A stretch of DNA of 64,000 nt, taken from NCBI GenBank assembly GCA_951813615.1, contig OX638377.1, positions 1,612,001-1,676,000 on the forward strand, written 5' to 3'. Position numbers and translations under genes: made by a program. The first letter of the stretch is position 1, and each line of letters opens with the position of its first letter. Positions 16,323-24,604 of this stretch are shown here, piece by piece. The DNA comes from an uncultured Latescibacterota bacterium (GTDB lineage: Bacteria; Latescibacterota; UBA2968; UBA8231). A model generated the notes under the pieces. The model saw only the letters and a list, made by a program, of their open reading frames with translations. It did not search any database and had not been told where the DNA came from.

Positions 16323-17879
16323 CTACGTGCCCTTCTGCACCAACCCCACCTTATCGCTCCACAAGCGCAAAATCCGCGCTGACTCGCGCAACAAATGCAC
16401 GTATAAGGACCCTGCCCGACGTCTCTTTTCTAGGCGTTCCCGTTGATTGAGTGCCATGTTGAACTTGCCTCGGGCTTGGGTGACGGCCCGCTGGCGGTTG
16501 TCAACGGCGATGGTGAGGACGCGCTTTTCAAGGGCCTCCTCGGCGTCGGCGTTGAGCGCCCGTAGCGACCAGATCGAGGTGTCGCTAGCAAGGCACTGGT
16601 CGGTGTAAGAAAAGACGCAGTGGCCCATGATGCGGCCCTCGGCTTGGAGCTGTTGTGAGGTGCAGAGTTCGTATATGGTCCAGACGAGGTTGCACTTGAG
16701 TTGCGCGTCGTATTCTTCGAGACGGAAATCAGCTAGGCCCGTAGCCGCCCACGTCTTGAGCGGCACGTCTTCTGCTCCCGATAACGTCTCGTGCCATTGA
16801 TCTACTTGGTTGAGCAACTTGGCGGCACTGCGGCCCTTCATGCAGAAGTTGGGTTGCGGCGGTGGCCCTGTGATTTGGGTGCCGTCGGGCTGTGTGATTT
16901 GCTGGGGTAGGTATTTCTGGTGGCGGATGTAGTCGTAGACTGGTAGAAAGTAGGTGCGGTGTAGCATGGGGTAGTTGTTGACGTAGAAGTGGATGACCGA
17001 GATCCAAAACTCCTCGTTTTCCAACGAGTCGCCCAGCGGCGTGGCGGCTACGTACCAAGAGCAGTGGGAATCGCCGTCGAGTGCTTCCACTTGGGCGATG
17101 CGCAGTGCTTGAAGCAGGGTATGATGTGGATGCTTCATCTGCATGAAGATATGCGCCATGCGCTTGGTGACCTTCATCGGCACACCCGCGGTACGCAGGT
17201 TTTGACCGCCAGCTACGTGCTTGAACCACTCCTGCTGTTGATAGGCTTCCGCGGAATGCCCTTGGAGCCAAGCGGTGTCCATGGGTGCGGGGACCTCGTA
17301 GCGGGCGAGCAGGTGCCGCGACAGCGACTGGAACTGCGGTCGCTCCTTGGCCGTGTCGGGTCGCCATTCTTCCAATGGGCGCAACCAATCGCGGTGGTGC
17401 CGGGCAAGCTGCCCTAGGGCGGCGATGTAGGTGTTCGCACGGTTGGCACCGAGGCGCTTGAGCACTGGCATGGGCCGCAGCAAGTGCCCGTATTTTTCGA
17501 CGTGCAGCACTAGCCGTCCGAGGGCCTTTTGGGCATCTGGGTCGCTGGCCAGCGCGTTGCGTTCGACGCGTAGCCGCGAGAGCAGGTCGTTGAGCTTTTC
17601 GTCCGCTAGCTCGCCGTTGAAAAGTCGGCCGATTAGTGCGGCGCGGCGCGGGTCGTGCTCTTTGCTGGCTGCCGGGTCTACCGAGGGCTGCAACGAGGCG
17701 AAAAGCGCCCGTTCCTCAGACCGCTCTTGTGGCGTCTTATCTAACTCCGTGCTTAGGCCGTGCCGGTGGCACCAGAGCTTGTAGGCGGCGATTGTGCCGA
17801 CGCCGAGCGCGGCAAAGTGCGCGGCGAGGGCTTCGTCGACTTGGTTGGGGAGCAGCAGGGCGTGCGTGGCGATGGTCAT
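16323..17879 (-). CDS. PcfJ-domain protein
   Basis: A 518-residue protein of unknown activity. The segment AEGRIMGHCVFSYTDQCLASDTSIWSLR (residues about 430-457, split by the family pattern M-x-H-C-V-x-x-Y) is diagnostic of the PcfJ domain, first named from a conjugative plasmid. RAVTQARGKFNMALNQRE follows, as in family members. The N-terminal 250 residues are helical, with KRMAHIFMQMKHPHH. There is no nuclease motif I can name. It lies directly upstream of tRNA-Val on the other strand. The 187 bases between it and the gene at 15023 hold only a 37-codon open frame (16178-16291, minus) of doubtful meaning. Confidence 0.75.
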   Translation of the reverse strand: MTIATHALLLPNQVDEALAAHFAALGVGTIAAYKLWCHRHGLSTELDKTPQERSEERALFASLQPSVDPAASKEHDPRRAALIGRLFNGELADEKLNDLLSRLRVERNALASDPDAQKALGRLVLHVEKYGHLLRPMPVLKRLGANRANTYIAALGQLARHHRDWLRPLEEWRPDTAKERPQFQSLSRHLLARYEVPAPMDTAWLQGHSAEAYQQQEWFKHVAGGQNLRTAGVPMKVTKRMAHIFMQMKHPHHTLLQALRIAQVEALDGDSHCSWYVAATPLGDSLENEEFWISVIHFYVNNYPMLHRTYFLPVYDYIRHQKYLPQQITQPDGTQITGPPPQPNFCMKGRSAAKLLNQVDQWHETLSGAEDVPLKTWAATGLADFRLEEYDAQLKCNLVWTIYELCTSQQLQAEGRIMGHCVFSYTDQCLASDTSIWSLRALNADAEEALEKRVLTIAVDNRQRAVTQARGKFNMALNQRERLEKRRRAGSLYVHLLRESARILRLWSDKVGLVQKGT

Positions 17880-17957
17880 GTCGTGTTATCTTTAATTCGC
17901 GTCGGCCTTTAATTCTAGGGCAGGAGATCAACAGTGCCAAATGGACGGCATTCGTTT

Positions 17958-17986
17958 TTGCGCGCAAGGGCCGGAATAACTATGCT
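17958..17986 (+). promoter_or_regulatory. Promoter of tRNA-Val
   Basis: TTGCGC (17958-17963), a 17-base spacer and TATGCT (17981-17986) form a good sigma70 promoter. The tRNA starts 9 bases after the -10, so transcription should begin at or just before the mature 5' end. Confidence 0.65.
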
Positions 17987-17994
17987 TAAAAGCC

Positions 17995-18071
17995 GGGCGG
18001 TTAGCTCAGTTGGTCAGAGCGCCTGCCTTACAAGCAGGATGTCCCCAGTTCGAGTCTGGGATCGCCCACCA
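17995..18071 (+). tRNA. tRNA-Val (anticodon TAC)
   Basis: The cloverleaf is complete. The 7-bp acceptor stem GGGCGGT/ATCGCCC has one G-U pair. The D arm has GCTCAGTTGGTCAGAGC, and the anticodon stem CCTGC/GCAGG carries loop CTTACAA (anticodon TAC, Val). The T arm is CCCAG-TTCGAGT-CTGGG. Discriminator A and the CCA end are encoded (18068-18071). It has its own promoter and a terminator hairpin 6 bases downstream. Confidence 0.97.
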
Positions 18072-18077
18072 TGTTAC

Positions 18078-18101
18078 AAGCCCCTGAGCAATCAGGGGCT
18101 T
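18078..18101 (+). terminator. Terminator hairpin after tRNA-Val (GCAA tetraloop)
   Basis: A 10-bp stem (aagcccctga / tcaggggctt) is closed by the stable GNRA-type loop gcaa. The T-run is short (cttcacttt). It is the same hairpin as at 24525-24548 and nearly the same as at 559-581. Confidence 0.8.
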
Positions 18102-18137
18102 CACTTTCGATGACCCGGACGAGGGCGAGGCCGCATC

Positions 18138-19631
18138 GTGAAGTCACTCCCCAACATCGTCTATATTTTCGCAGACGACATGGGCTACGGGGACATGGCC
18201 TGCAACAACCCCGATTCTAGAATACCGACTCCCAACTTGGACCGGCTGGCCGCCCAAGGCATGCGCTTTACCGACGCCCACGCCCCGTCCAGCATCTGCA
18301 CTCCCAGCCGCTACGCTCTACTTACCGGCCGCTACTGCTGGCGCTCGCCCTTGAAGCAGGGGGTGCTTTGGGAGTGGGACCCGGCGCTGATCGAGCCGGA
18401 CCGGTTGACTGTGGCCGGCTTCCTCCGCGAACAGGGCTACCGAACCGCCTGCATCGGAAAGTGGCACCTGGGCTGGGACTGGCCCACCAAGGACGGAGAA
18501 CCGACTAACAAGGGGGTTGAACTGGGCGTCCACGACCAGGCACGGATTGAGTTGGGCAAAAACATCGACTTCACCCGGCCCATCAAAGGCGGGCCTGTTG
18601 ACCGGGGTTTCGACTACTACTTCGGACAGGACCTGCCCAATTTTCCACCCTATACTTGGCTCGAACAGGACCGCGTACAGGTGCAGCCAACGGAGGAAAA
18701 GCCGGAGGACATAGAAGGCTTGCCATATCCATCTACGTGTCGTCCCGGTGCCATGGCCCCTGGATGGAATCTAGAGGAAGTGATGCCCGAGTTGACCCGG
18801 CGCGTGGTTCGCTACATTGAGGAGTCGGGGGAAGCCCCTTTTTTTTTATACTTCCCCATGACCGCGCCCCACACCCCCATCGTGCCTACCGAGCAGTTTC
18901 GCGGCATGAGCCGGGCCGGCGAGTACGGGGACTTCGTCTGCGAAGTGGACTGGTGCGTCGGCCAGGTCGTGGAGGCGCTCGATCGCAAAGGTATCGCCGA
19001 AGACACTCTGCTCATCTTCGCCAGCGATAACGGCCCCGAAGTCTTCGCCTACAGAACCATCATGCCCGACTACCGTCACTTTAGTAACGGCCATCTCCGC
19101 GGCATCAAGTACGATGCTTGGGAGGGCGGCCATCGCGTCCCCTCCATCGCCCGTTGGCCGGGAAAGGTGCCGACCGGCAAAGTGTGCAGCCAGCTATTCA
19201 GCCTTAGCGATCTGATGGCGACCTGTGCGGAAATACTAGGGGTCTCGCTGCCATCAGGTGCTGGCGAAGATAGCGTCAGTATGCTGCCTCTCCTGTTACG
19301 CGGGGACGCCGCACCGCCGACCCGCCGCTTTGCCGTGCACCACAGCCTCAACGGCAAGTTCGCCATCCGCCACGGCGACTGGGTCTTCATCGACGCTCCC
19401 AGCGGCGGCGACGCCCGGGAGCCGGACTGGTACAGAGAGGAACGCGGCTACTCAGACCACGATTTCCCAGGAGAGCTTTTTAACCTGAGAGACGACATCT
19501 CGGAGCGGCACAACCGCTATGGGGAATACCCCGAGGTGGTCGGGGAGCTGTCCGAGCTTTTGGACCGTGCCAAAGAGGGCGCCGATCCCAGTGCCGGAGC
19601 AGACGTCGCGCCCGAGCTATTGACGGAATAG
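18138..19631 (+). CDS. Sulfatase (arylsulfatase A-like)
   Basis: A 497-residue type I sulfatase that hydrolyses sulfate esters. NIVYIFADDMGYGD supplies the first metal-binding aspartates. SSICTPSRYALLTGRY contains the C-x-P-S-R motif whose cysteine is converted to formylglycine. GKWHLGWDW and FASDNGPE are further metal or substrate segments. The start is a GTG at 18138 with only a weak purine-rich ribosome site. I see no clear signal peptide, although many relatives are exported. The gene lies just after the tRNA terminator and 122 bases before a second sulfatase, so they may act on the same sulfated polysaccharide or glycolipid. Confidence 0.92.
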   Translation: MKSLPNIVYIFADDMGYGDMACNNPDSRIPTPNLDRLAAQGMRFTDAHAPSSICTPSRYALLTGRYCWRSPLKQGVLWEWDPALIEPDRLTVAGFLREQGYRTACIGKWHLGWDWPTKDGEPTNKGVELGVHDQARIELGKNIDFTRPIKGGPVDRGFDYYFGQDLPNFPPYTWLEQDRVQVQPTEEKPEDIEGLPYPSTCRPGAMAPGWNLEEVMPELTRRVVRYIEESGEAPFFLYFPMTAPHTPIVPTEQFRGMSRAGEYGDFVCEVDWCVGQVVEALDRKGIAEDTLLIFASDNGPEVFAYRTIMPDYRHFSNGHLRGIKYDAWEGGHRVPSIARWPGKVPTGKVCSQLFSLSDLMATCAEILGVSLPSGAGEDSVSMLPLLLRGDAAPPTRRFAVHHSLNGKFAIRHGDWVFIDAPSGGDAREPDWYREERGYSDHDFPGELFNLRDDISERHNRYGEYPEVVGELSELLDRAKEGADPSAGADVAPELLTE

Positions 19632-19753
19632 CCGACCGAGTGAACTCCTGTAGGTTCGTGGTTCGGAGTCTCTGTAAGGTTTGAGCTGTTGCGGCTCTGC
19701 ACTGCCAGTGGCCGCTACTGAAATCTTTGCACACTCTCACAGGAGCTATACCC

Positions 19754-21325
19754 ATGCCCAATCGCCCCAATATCCTCTTTCTCCTCAGTGATGAACACAG
19801 TTTTCGCTTCCTCTCGGCTCGCTCTCCAGAGCACGGCGGTGAACCCTGCCGCACGCCGACGCTCGATCGCCTCATCCAGCAGGGCGTCCACTTTGAAACC
19901 GCCTATTGCCAGATGCCCCTGTGCACGCCCAGCCGCATGTCGATGCTGTCCGGCCGACACCCACATCGCTGCCCGGTCCTGTGGCCGGACACCCCTACCT
20001 TTGCTTCTCACTTGGGGCAGCACGGCTACGCCACGGCTGCCGTCGGCAAAATGCACCTGCCGGGCTCCCGTCAGTACGCTGGCTTCGGAGCCCGTCCCTA
20101 CGGCGACTTTGCCGCGCCCTCGCCAGGCCATCAGAAAGACCCACTTTTCCTGCCCGGGGTCCAAGATCACATCTTCATGCCTTCCATCATAGAGGATGCC
20201 GGTCTCAGCGATATCCCCGAGTCCCTACTCCAAGAGCAGTTTGTCGTGCGCGAGGCCACGGCTTGGCTGCGCGAACACCGCCACGCCCATCCGGACCAGC
20301 CCTGGCTGATGTACACTTCATTCGTCCACCCACACTTTCCGATGAACGCACCTCGCCGCTTTTTCGAGCGCTACTATCCCGAAGGGATTACCCCGCCATG
20401 GGTGGGCCGCAATGGGGACGCCCAGGACCATCCTATGACCTTGGAAGCTTTGAGGTCGGATAGTGGCGAGTCCCAGGGGCATCCCGCCGAAGAGATCACT
20501 GCGGAGCAGACCCTGCGCGCCCGGGCGGCCTACGCTGCCTGCGTGGACCAGTTGGACGAGATCATAGGGGACTTTTTAGCGGTCTTGGAGCGCGACGGGC
20601 TGCTCGACAACACCGTCATCGTCTACACCTCGGACCACGGCGAACTGGCTGGGGAGCACGGCCTGTGGTGGAAACAGACTTGGCACGAAGCTTCTGTTCG
20701 GGTGCCGCTGATCGTCTCCTCGCCGGAGCACCGCCGGGGCCAGCTCTCGCCGGCAGAAATCGCCGCACCGGTGAGTCTAGCCGACATCTTCCCCACGCTC
20801 TGCGGCCTGACCGACGCGCCCCTGCTCGACGATCTGGACGGCATTGACCTAGCGCCTGTAGTGCGAGGTGATGCCTGCCCGGCTCTGGCAGCACGTCCCG
20901 GTGTCATCGTCGGGCATTTGGGCAAAGGATACCGCATGATCCGCTCGCCGCGCTACAAGTACATTGCCTTCCACTCCTACGAGGACTTGGCCTTCGACCT
21001 GCTCGACGATCCGGACGAGCAGCGCAATCTGGCAGGCCGCGCCGCAGGGGAGACAGCCGCCGAACTGGAGAACCTCAAGTCCGTGCTCTTCGATGGTTTT
21101 GATTTTGAGCAAGCCATCGAATCGACTAGGCGGGAAAGCGCGCAATATCACAAGCAGTATCCGAGCCGGATAAAGCCCCGAACGTCTAACCAGATCATGC
21201 GTGGCGACGGGATGCTGGTCGAAGCGGACCAGCCGCTCTATTATCCAGAGGTGGTCAGCGAGGATCCGCGCCGGGACTTCAGTGACTGTCCTCAGCAGCG
21301 CAGAGCTTCCCGTCGCCGTCGATGA
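19754..21325 (+). CDS. Sulfatase, copy 1 of a recent duplication
   Basis: A 523-residue type I sulfatase. MPNRPNILFLLSDEHSFRF carries the first metal ligands, MPLCTPSRMSMLSGRH the formylglycine motif, GKMHL the conserved lysine region and YTSDHGELAGEHG the second metal site. I start it at the ATG after CAGGAGCTATACCC. The protein at 24605-26176 differs at only about 30 positions by my reading, roughly 94% identity. The C-terminus is arginine-rich (RRASRRRR). It is followed within 41 bases by a large membrane protein. Confidence 0.93.
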   Translation: MPNRPNILFLLSDEHSFRFLSARSPEHGGEPCRTPTLDRLIQQGVHFETAYCQMPLCTPSRMSMLSGRHPHRCPVLWPDTPTFASHLGQHGYATAAVGKMHLPGSRQYAGFGARPYGDFAAPSPGHQKDPLFLPGVQDHIFMPSIIEDAGLSDIPESLLQEQFVVREATAWLREHRHAHPDQPWLMYTSFVHPHFPMNAPRRFFERYYPEGITPPWVGRNGDAQDHPMTLEALRSDSGESQGHPAEEITAEQTLRARAAYAACVDQLDEIIGDFLAVLERDGLLDNTVIVYTSDHGELAGEHGLWWKQTWHEASVRVPLIVSSPEHRRGQLSPAEIAAPVSLADIFPTLCGLTDAPLLDDLDGIDLAPVVRGDACPALAARPGVIVGHLGKGYRMIRSPRYKYIAFHSYEDLAFDLLDDPDEQRNLAGRAAGETAAELENLKSVLFDGFDFEQAIESTRRESAQYHKQYPSRIKPRTSNQIMRGDGMLVEADQPLYYPEVVSEDPRRDFSDCPQQRRASRRRR

Positions 21326-21365
21326 ATCTGGTGGTCGGGTAACAGAGGAAACGTGAGAGAGGGTG

Positions 21366-23363
21366 ATGTCGCTGGGTTTTCGCTCCGCGAAAGGGACGTC
21401 CGGGAGCCGTGGTACTGAAGTTCCCCCCCCTTTAGAGACCTCGGCGTTCACGCTCAGGGCGTTCCTGCTGGGCTGCGTCTTCGCCTTCTTTGTCTCGGCT
21501 GGGTCTGCGTATGGGACCCTCTACCTGCAGGGGTCGTTCATGGCCTTAGGGACCAGCACGGTGGGCGCAGTGTTTCTTCTGGCTCTCCTCACTGGCTTGG
21601 TGAATCCCCTGCTCAGACTGATCCATCCGCGGGCGGGCCTGAGCCAGCAGGAACTGCTGGTGATCTACATCATGATGGTCATGGCCTCCCCGATTCCCAC
21701 CCTCTTCTGCGCCCGCTTCCTCTCCCAGATCACCGCTCCCTTCTACTACGCCACCCCCGAGAACGATTGGCGCAACCTGATTCAGCCATACATACCCCAG
21801 TGGTTGATGCCGCACGACGCCAAGATCCTGAACCCGTTCTACGAAGGGGGAGAACAAGGGCAGTCGATTCCTTGGGAAGCTTGGGTGCCGACGTTTTTGG
21901 CTTGGACCCCTTTCGTCTGGGCGCTGTTTTTGGTGATGATTGCCAGCATGGTCGTGCTGCGCAAGCAGTGGGTCGAGAACGAACGGTTGGTCTATCCCCT
22001 GGTACAGGTGCCCCTGGCCATGACCGAGCAAGGTGGGGCGGGCGAGCGCATCCCCCCCTTCTTCAAGAATCCGGTGATGTGGGCTGGCTTTGCAGTACCG
22101 TTTCTCTGGGGCACGCTGCACGGGCTCTACAACTACTTCCCGGATGTGTTCCTCATCGCCGAGGAAATAGACATGGTGCGTTTGATCGTGCCCATCTTTC
22201 GCGATACTTCAGAGTTACACATCAAATTGCGGCCCAATATCTTGGGGTTTTTCTACTTCCTCAAGACTGAGGTTGCCTTCAGTCTGTGGTTTTTCAACCT
22301 GTTGTTCAACATAGTGCGGGGAATTTTCGGAGTCTTTGGCATCACCAGTTCGGAGACTCTCGGAGGCGGCCACGCGGTGCAGGATCCGATTCTGGCGCAC
22401 CAGTCGATGGGGGCGATGTTGGTGCTGTTTTTAGGCGGCCTGTGGACGGCGCGCAAGCATCTGAAGGAGGTTTTCCGCAAGGCCTTTACTGGGGATTCGA
22501 CGGTGGATGATTCCGGAGAGATCCTTTCCTATCGGACGGCTGTGATTGTCCTGATTATCGGCAACTTGGTGCTGGTGGGATGGTTGTGGCTGGCGGGCAT
22601 GCCTTTGTGGGTGGCGCTGAGTTTGCTCTTCTTAGCGGCAGTGATTATCTACGGCTATACCCGGGTGGTGGCTGAAGGCGGGCTGTCGGATGGTGCGCCG
22701 CCGGTAGTGCCAGCCGGCATCTTAGTGTCGGCGGTGGGCTCGTCGGCAATCGGGTCGCAGGGCTTGGTCATTTTGGCGACAACCTATTTCTGGACGGCCG
22801 GAGTGCGCAGTTTCGTGATGACTTCGTGTGCTAATGGCCTCAGGTTGGGGGAGGAATTGGAAAGCAGCAAAAGGCCGCTGTTCTGGGCTTTGGTTCTGAG
22901 TGTGGTGGTGGCCTTGGTCGGGTCGATCTGGGTGATCATGAACCTCAGCCACGAGTACGGGGCTCTCAATCTGAAGATATGGTCGCAGAGAGATGCCTAC
23001 GACTTCATGGGGAATATGATTCACTCGCCGAAAGCGCCGCACCTGTGGGGCTGGATCAACACTGGGATCGGAGCCGTGATCATGTCGGGCTTGATGATCG
23101 CCCGCTGGCGCTATGTGTGGTGGCCGCTCCATCCCCTAGGGTATCCGATCGGTCCGATATGGATCATGACCGCTCTGTGGTTTAACATGTTTTTGGCTTG
23201 GCTAATCAAGGTGCTGGTACTCAAGTATGGGGGGGTGGGACTCTACATGAAAACCCGTCCCTTTTTCTTTGGCATGATCTTGGGACACATCTCACCGGGA
23301 GGCTTCTATCTCATCATTGATCACTTCACCGGTATGACCGGCAATGTGATCTTCTGGGGATGA
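21366..23363 (+). CDS. DUF6785-like polytopic membrane protein, probable transporter
   Basis: A 665-residue inner-membrane protein with about 12-14 hydrophobic segments. The first starts at residue ~35 (LLGCVFAFFVSAGSAYGTLYL). The segment LIHPRAGLSQQELLVIYIMMVMAS and the C-terminal VLKYGGVGLYMKTRPFFFGMILG resemble DUF6785/DUF6784 proteins, which are distantly like oligopeptide (OPT) transporters. Substrate and direction are unknown. Its place between two near-identical sulfatases and a CBM9-like secreted protein suggests uptake of a desulfated product. The start is the ATG at 21366, just after an in-frame GTG. Confidence 0.7.
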   Translation: MSLGFRSAKGTSGSRGTEVPPPLETSAFTLRAFLLGCVFAFFVSAGSAYGTLYLQGSFMALGTSTVGAVFLLALLTGLVNPLLRLIHPRAGLSQQELLVIYIMMVMASPIPTLFCARFLSQITAPFYYATPENDWRNLIQPYIPQWLMPHDAKILNPFYEGGEQGQSIPWEAWVPTFLAWTPFVWALFLVMIASMVVLRKQWVENERLVYPLVQVPLAMTEQGGAGERIPPFFKNPVMWAGFAVPFLWGTLHGLYNYFPDVFLIAEEIDMVRLIVPIFRDTSELHIKLRPNILGFFYFLKTEVAFSLWFFNLLFNIVRGIFGVFGITSSETLGGGHAVQDPILAHQSMGAMLVLFLGGLWTARKHLKEVFRKAFTGDSTVDDSGEILSYRTAVIVLIIGNLVLVGWLWLAGMPLWVALSLLFLAAVIIYGYTRVVAEGGLSDGAPPVVPAGILVSAVGSSAIGSQGLVILATTYFWTAGVRSFVMTSCANGLRLGEELESSKRPLFWALVLSVVVALVGSIWVIMNLSHEYGALNLKIWSQRDAYDFMGNMIHSPKAPHLWGWINTGIGAVIMSGLMIARWRYVWWPLHPLGYPIGPIWIMTALWFNMFLAWLIKVLVLKYGGVGLYMKTRPFFFGMILGHISPGGFYLIIDHFTGMTGNVIFWG

Positions 23364-23561
23364 TGTGTAGGGTATCAAAATCGTTCCAAAGCATAGAATA
23401 TTTACTTGTAAAACTGGAAATGTAAAGTTATCTTGCTAGGCAATGTACACATTCTTGATCCATTGCCCGAGAGGAGGTCCCTGCGCAGAGCTTGAGGTGG
23501 ATTCACGTGGAGGAGGAGAGAAAATAATCTCTAACACTCTCATTAGGAGGACATATTGCTA

Positions 23562-24479
23562 ATGAAGAAATTCACGTTGATGCTTTTAGGATGCGCGCTA
23601 TTCCTCGGTCTGAACACGTCGGTCACAGGGCATACGAATGTAGAATATTTCATGCCCCAGGTGCCCGATCCCAGCGCGATCACAATCGATGGAAACGAGG
23701 ACGACTGGGGCTGGATGGAGGAAGATTTCAAGATAGGGTTGGATCAGACGTGGGACAGTGTTACAGGGGATGTTCAAAGGGACGGCTTAGATTTCTCTTG
23801 GTTCGCTGGGTGGAGTGCGCCGCCCGACAATCGAGTATATTTCTTCATCAGAGTTCAAGACGATACCCTGCGGCTCCTTGAGGAGGATCAGAAACGCTGG
23901 TGGAGCGACGACCATGTGCAAATCTACATTGACGCCGACCACTCAGGCGGGAACTTCTTGGGGGAAAATCTCGATCAGGTTCACAATGGGCAGCGCTACC
24001 ATCTCCGCATCAAGCCACTTCCCGGTCAGCCGGTGGCCTATAACAGCCTGCTCGAGTATATCGACCTCCCGGAAATAGGTTGGAGTTCGGACCTGTACAA
24101 TGGCGAGCCCACAGAGTGGTTCGAAATCGCTTGGACGTTGCTGCCGGCAGCGGCCGGTCATCTATCGACCAACATTACCTGGACCATGGAGTTCCGCGCT
24201 GCTTTATGGGATATTCATGATACAAGCCCCGAGACAAGCATAAGGCATATTCTCCAACCCGATAAAATTATTCACTTTGGGGCGCGAGTTGGCGACAGTG
24301 ACGGAGAAGGGGCTAAACATAGAATGGTCATGATTGGTGCTCAACCCCAAGCAGGCCAGAAGGCACAGTATCATCCCGACTGGATTTTGCTGGAAGCGGA
24401 TGAGGCTGAGGCTGAGACTGCGGTAAGATCCACCTCCTGGGGCCGGGTCAAGAGCCATCTGGGCCGTCAATTGCGCTAA
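23562..24479 (+). CDS. Secreted CBM9/DOMON-like protein
   Basis: A 305-residue exported protein with a signal peptide (MKKFTLMLLGCALFLGLN). The body has PSAITIDGNEDDWGWMEEDF, WSDDHVQIYIDADHSGG and YHLRIKPLPGQPVAY, the pattern of family-9-type carbohydrate-binding domains, which often bind calcium and sugar ends. No catalytic motif is visible. It is clearly paralogous to 44516-45445; the two share the C-terminal tail SWGR[V/I]KSHL. AGGAGG lies 10 bases upstream of the ATG I chose over an earlier TTG. A terminator follows at 24525. The 198-base gap upstream shows no recognisable gene. Confidence 0.75.
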   Translation: MKKFTLMLLGCALFLGLNTSVTGHTNVEYFMPQVPDPSAITIDGNEDDWGWMEEDFKIGLDQTWDSVTGDVQRDGLDFSWFAGWSAPPDNRVYFFIRVQDDTLRLLEEDQKRWWSDDHVQIYIDADHSGGNFLGENLDQVHNGQRYHLRIKPLPGQPVAYNSLLEYIDLPEIGWSSDLYNGEPTEWFEIAWTLLPAAAGHLSTNITWTMEFRAALWDIHDTSPETSIRHILQPDKIIHFGARVGDSDGEGAKHRMVMIGAQPQAGQKAQYHPDWILLEADEAEAETAVRSTSWGRVKSHLGRQLR

Positions 24480-24524
24480 TGGAGTGGTTTTGAGAAGAGG
24501 GATGCACTCGGCGCACCACTCTAC

Positions 24525-24557
24525 AAGCCCCTGAGCAATCAGGGGCTTTATTTTTTG
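24525..24557 (+). terminator. Intrinsic terminator with GCAA tetraloop
   Basis: The stem aagcccctga/tcaggggctt (24525-24534 with 24539-24548), loop gcaa, is followed by tattttttg. It ends the transcript of the CBM9-like gene. The stem and loop are identical to the tRNA-Val terminator. Confidence 0.88.
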
Positions 24558-24604
24558 TGGATTTTTGCCCAAGCGATGATCTAACTTCGGCAGGAGCTAG
24601 ACCC

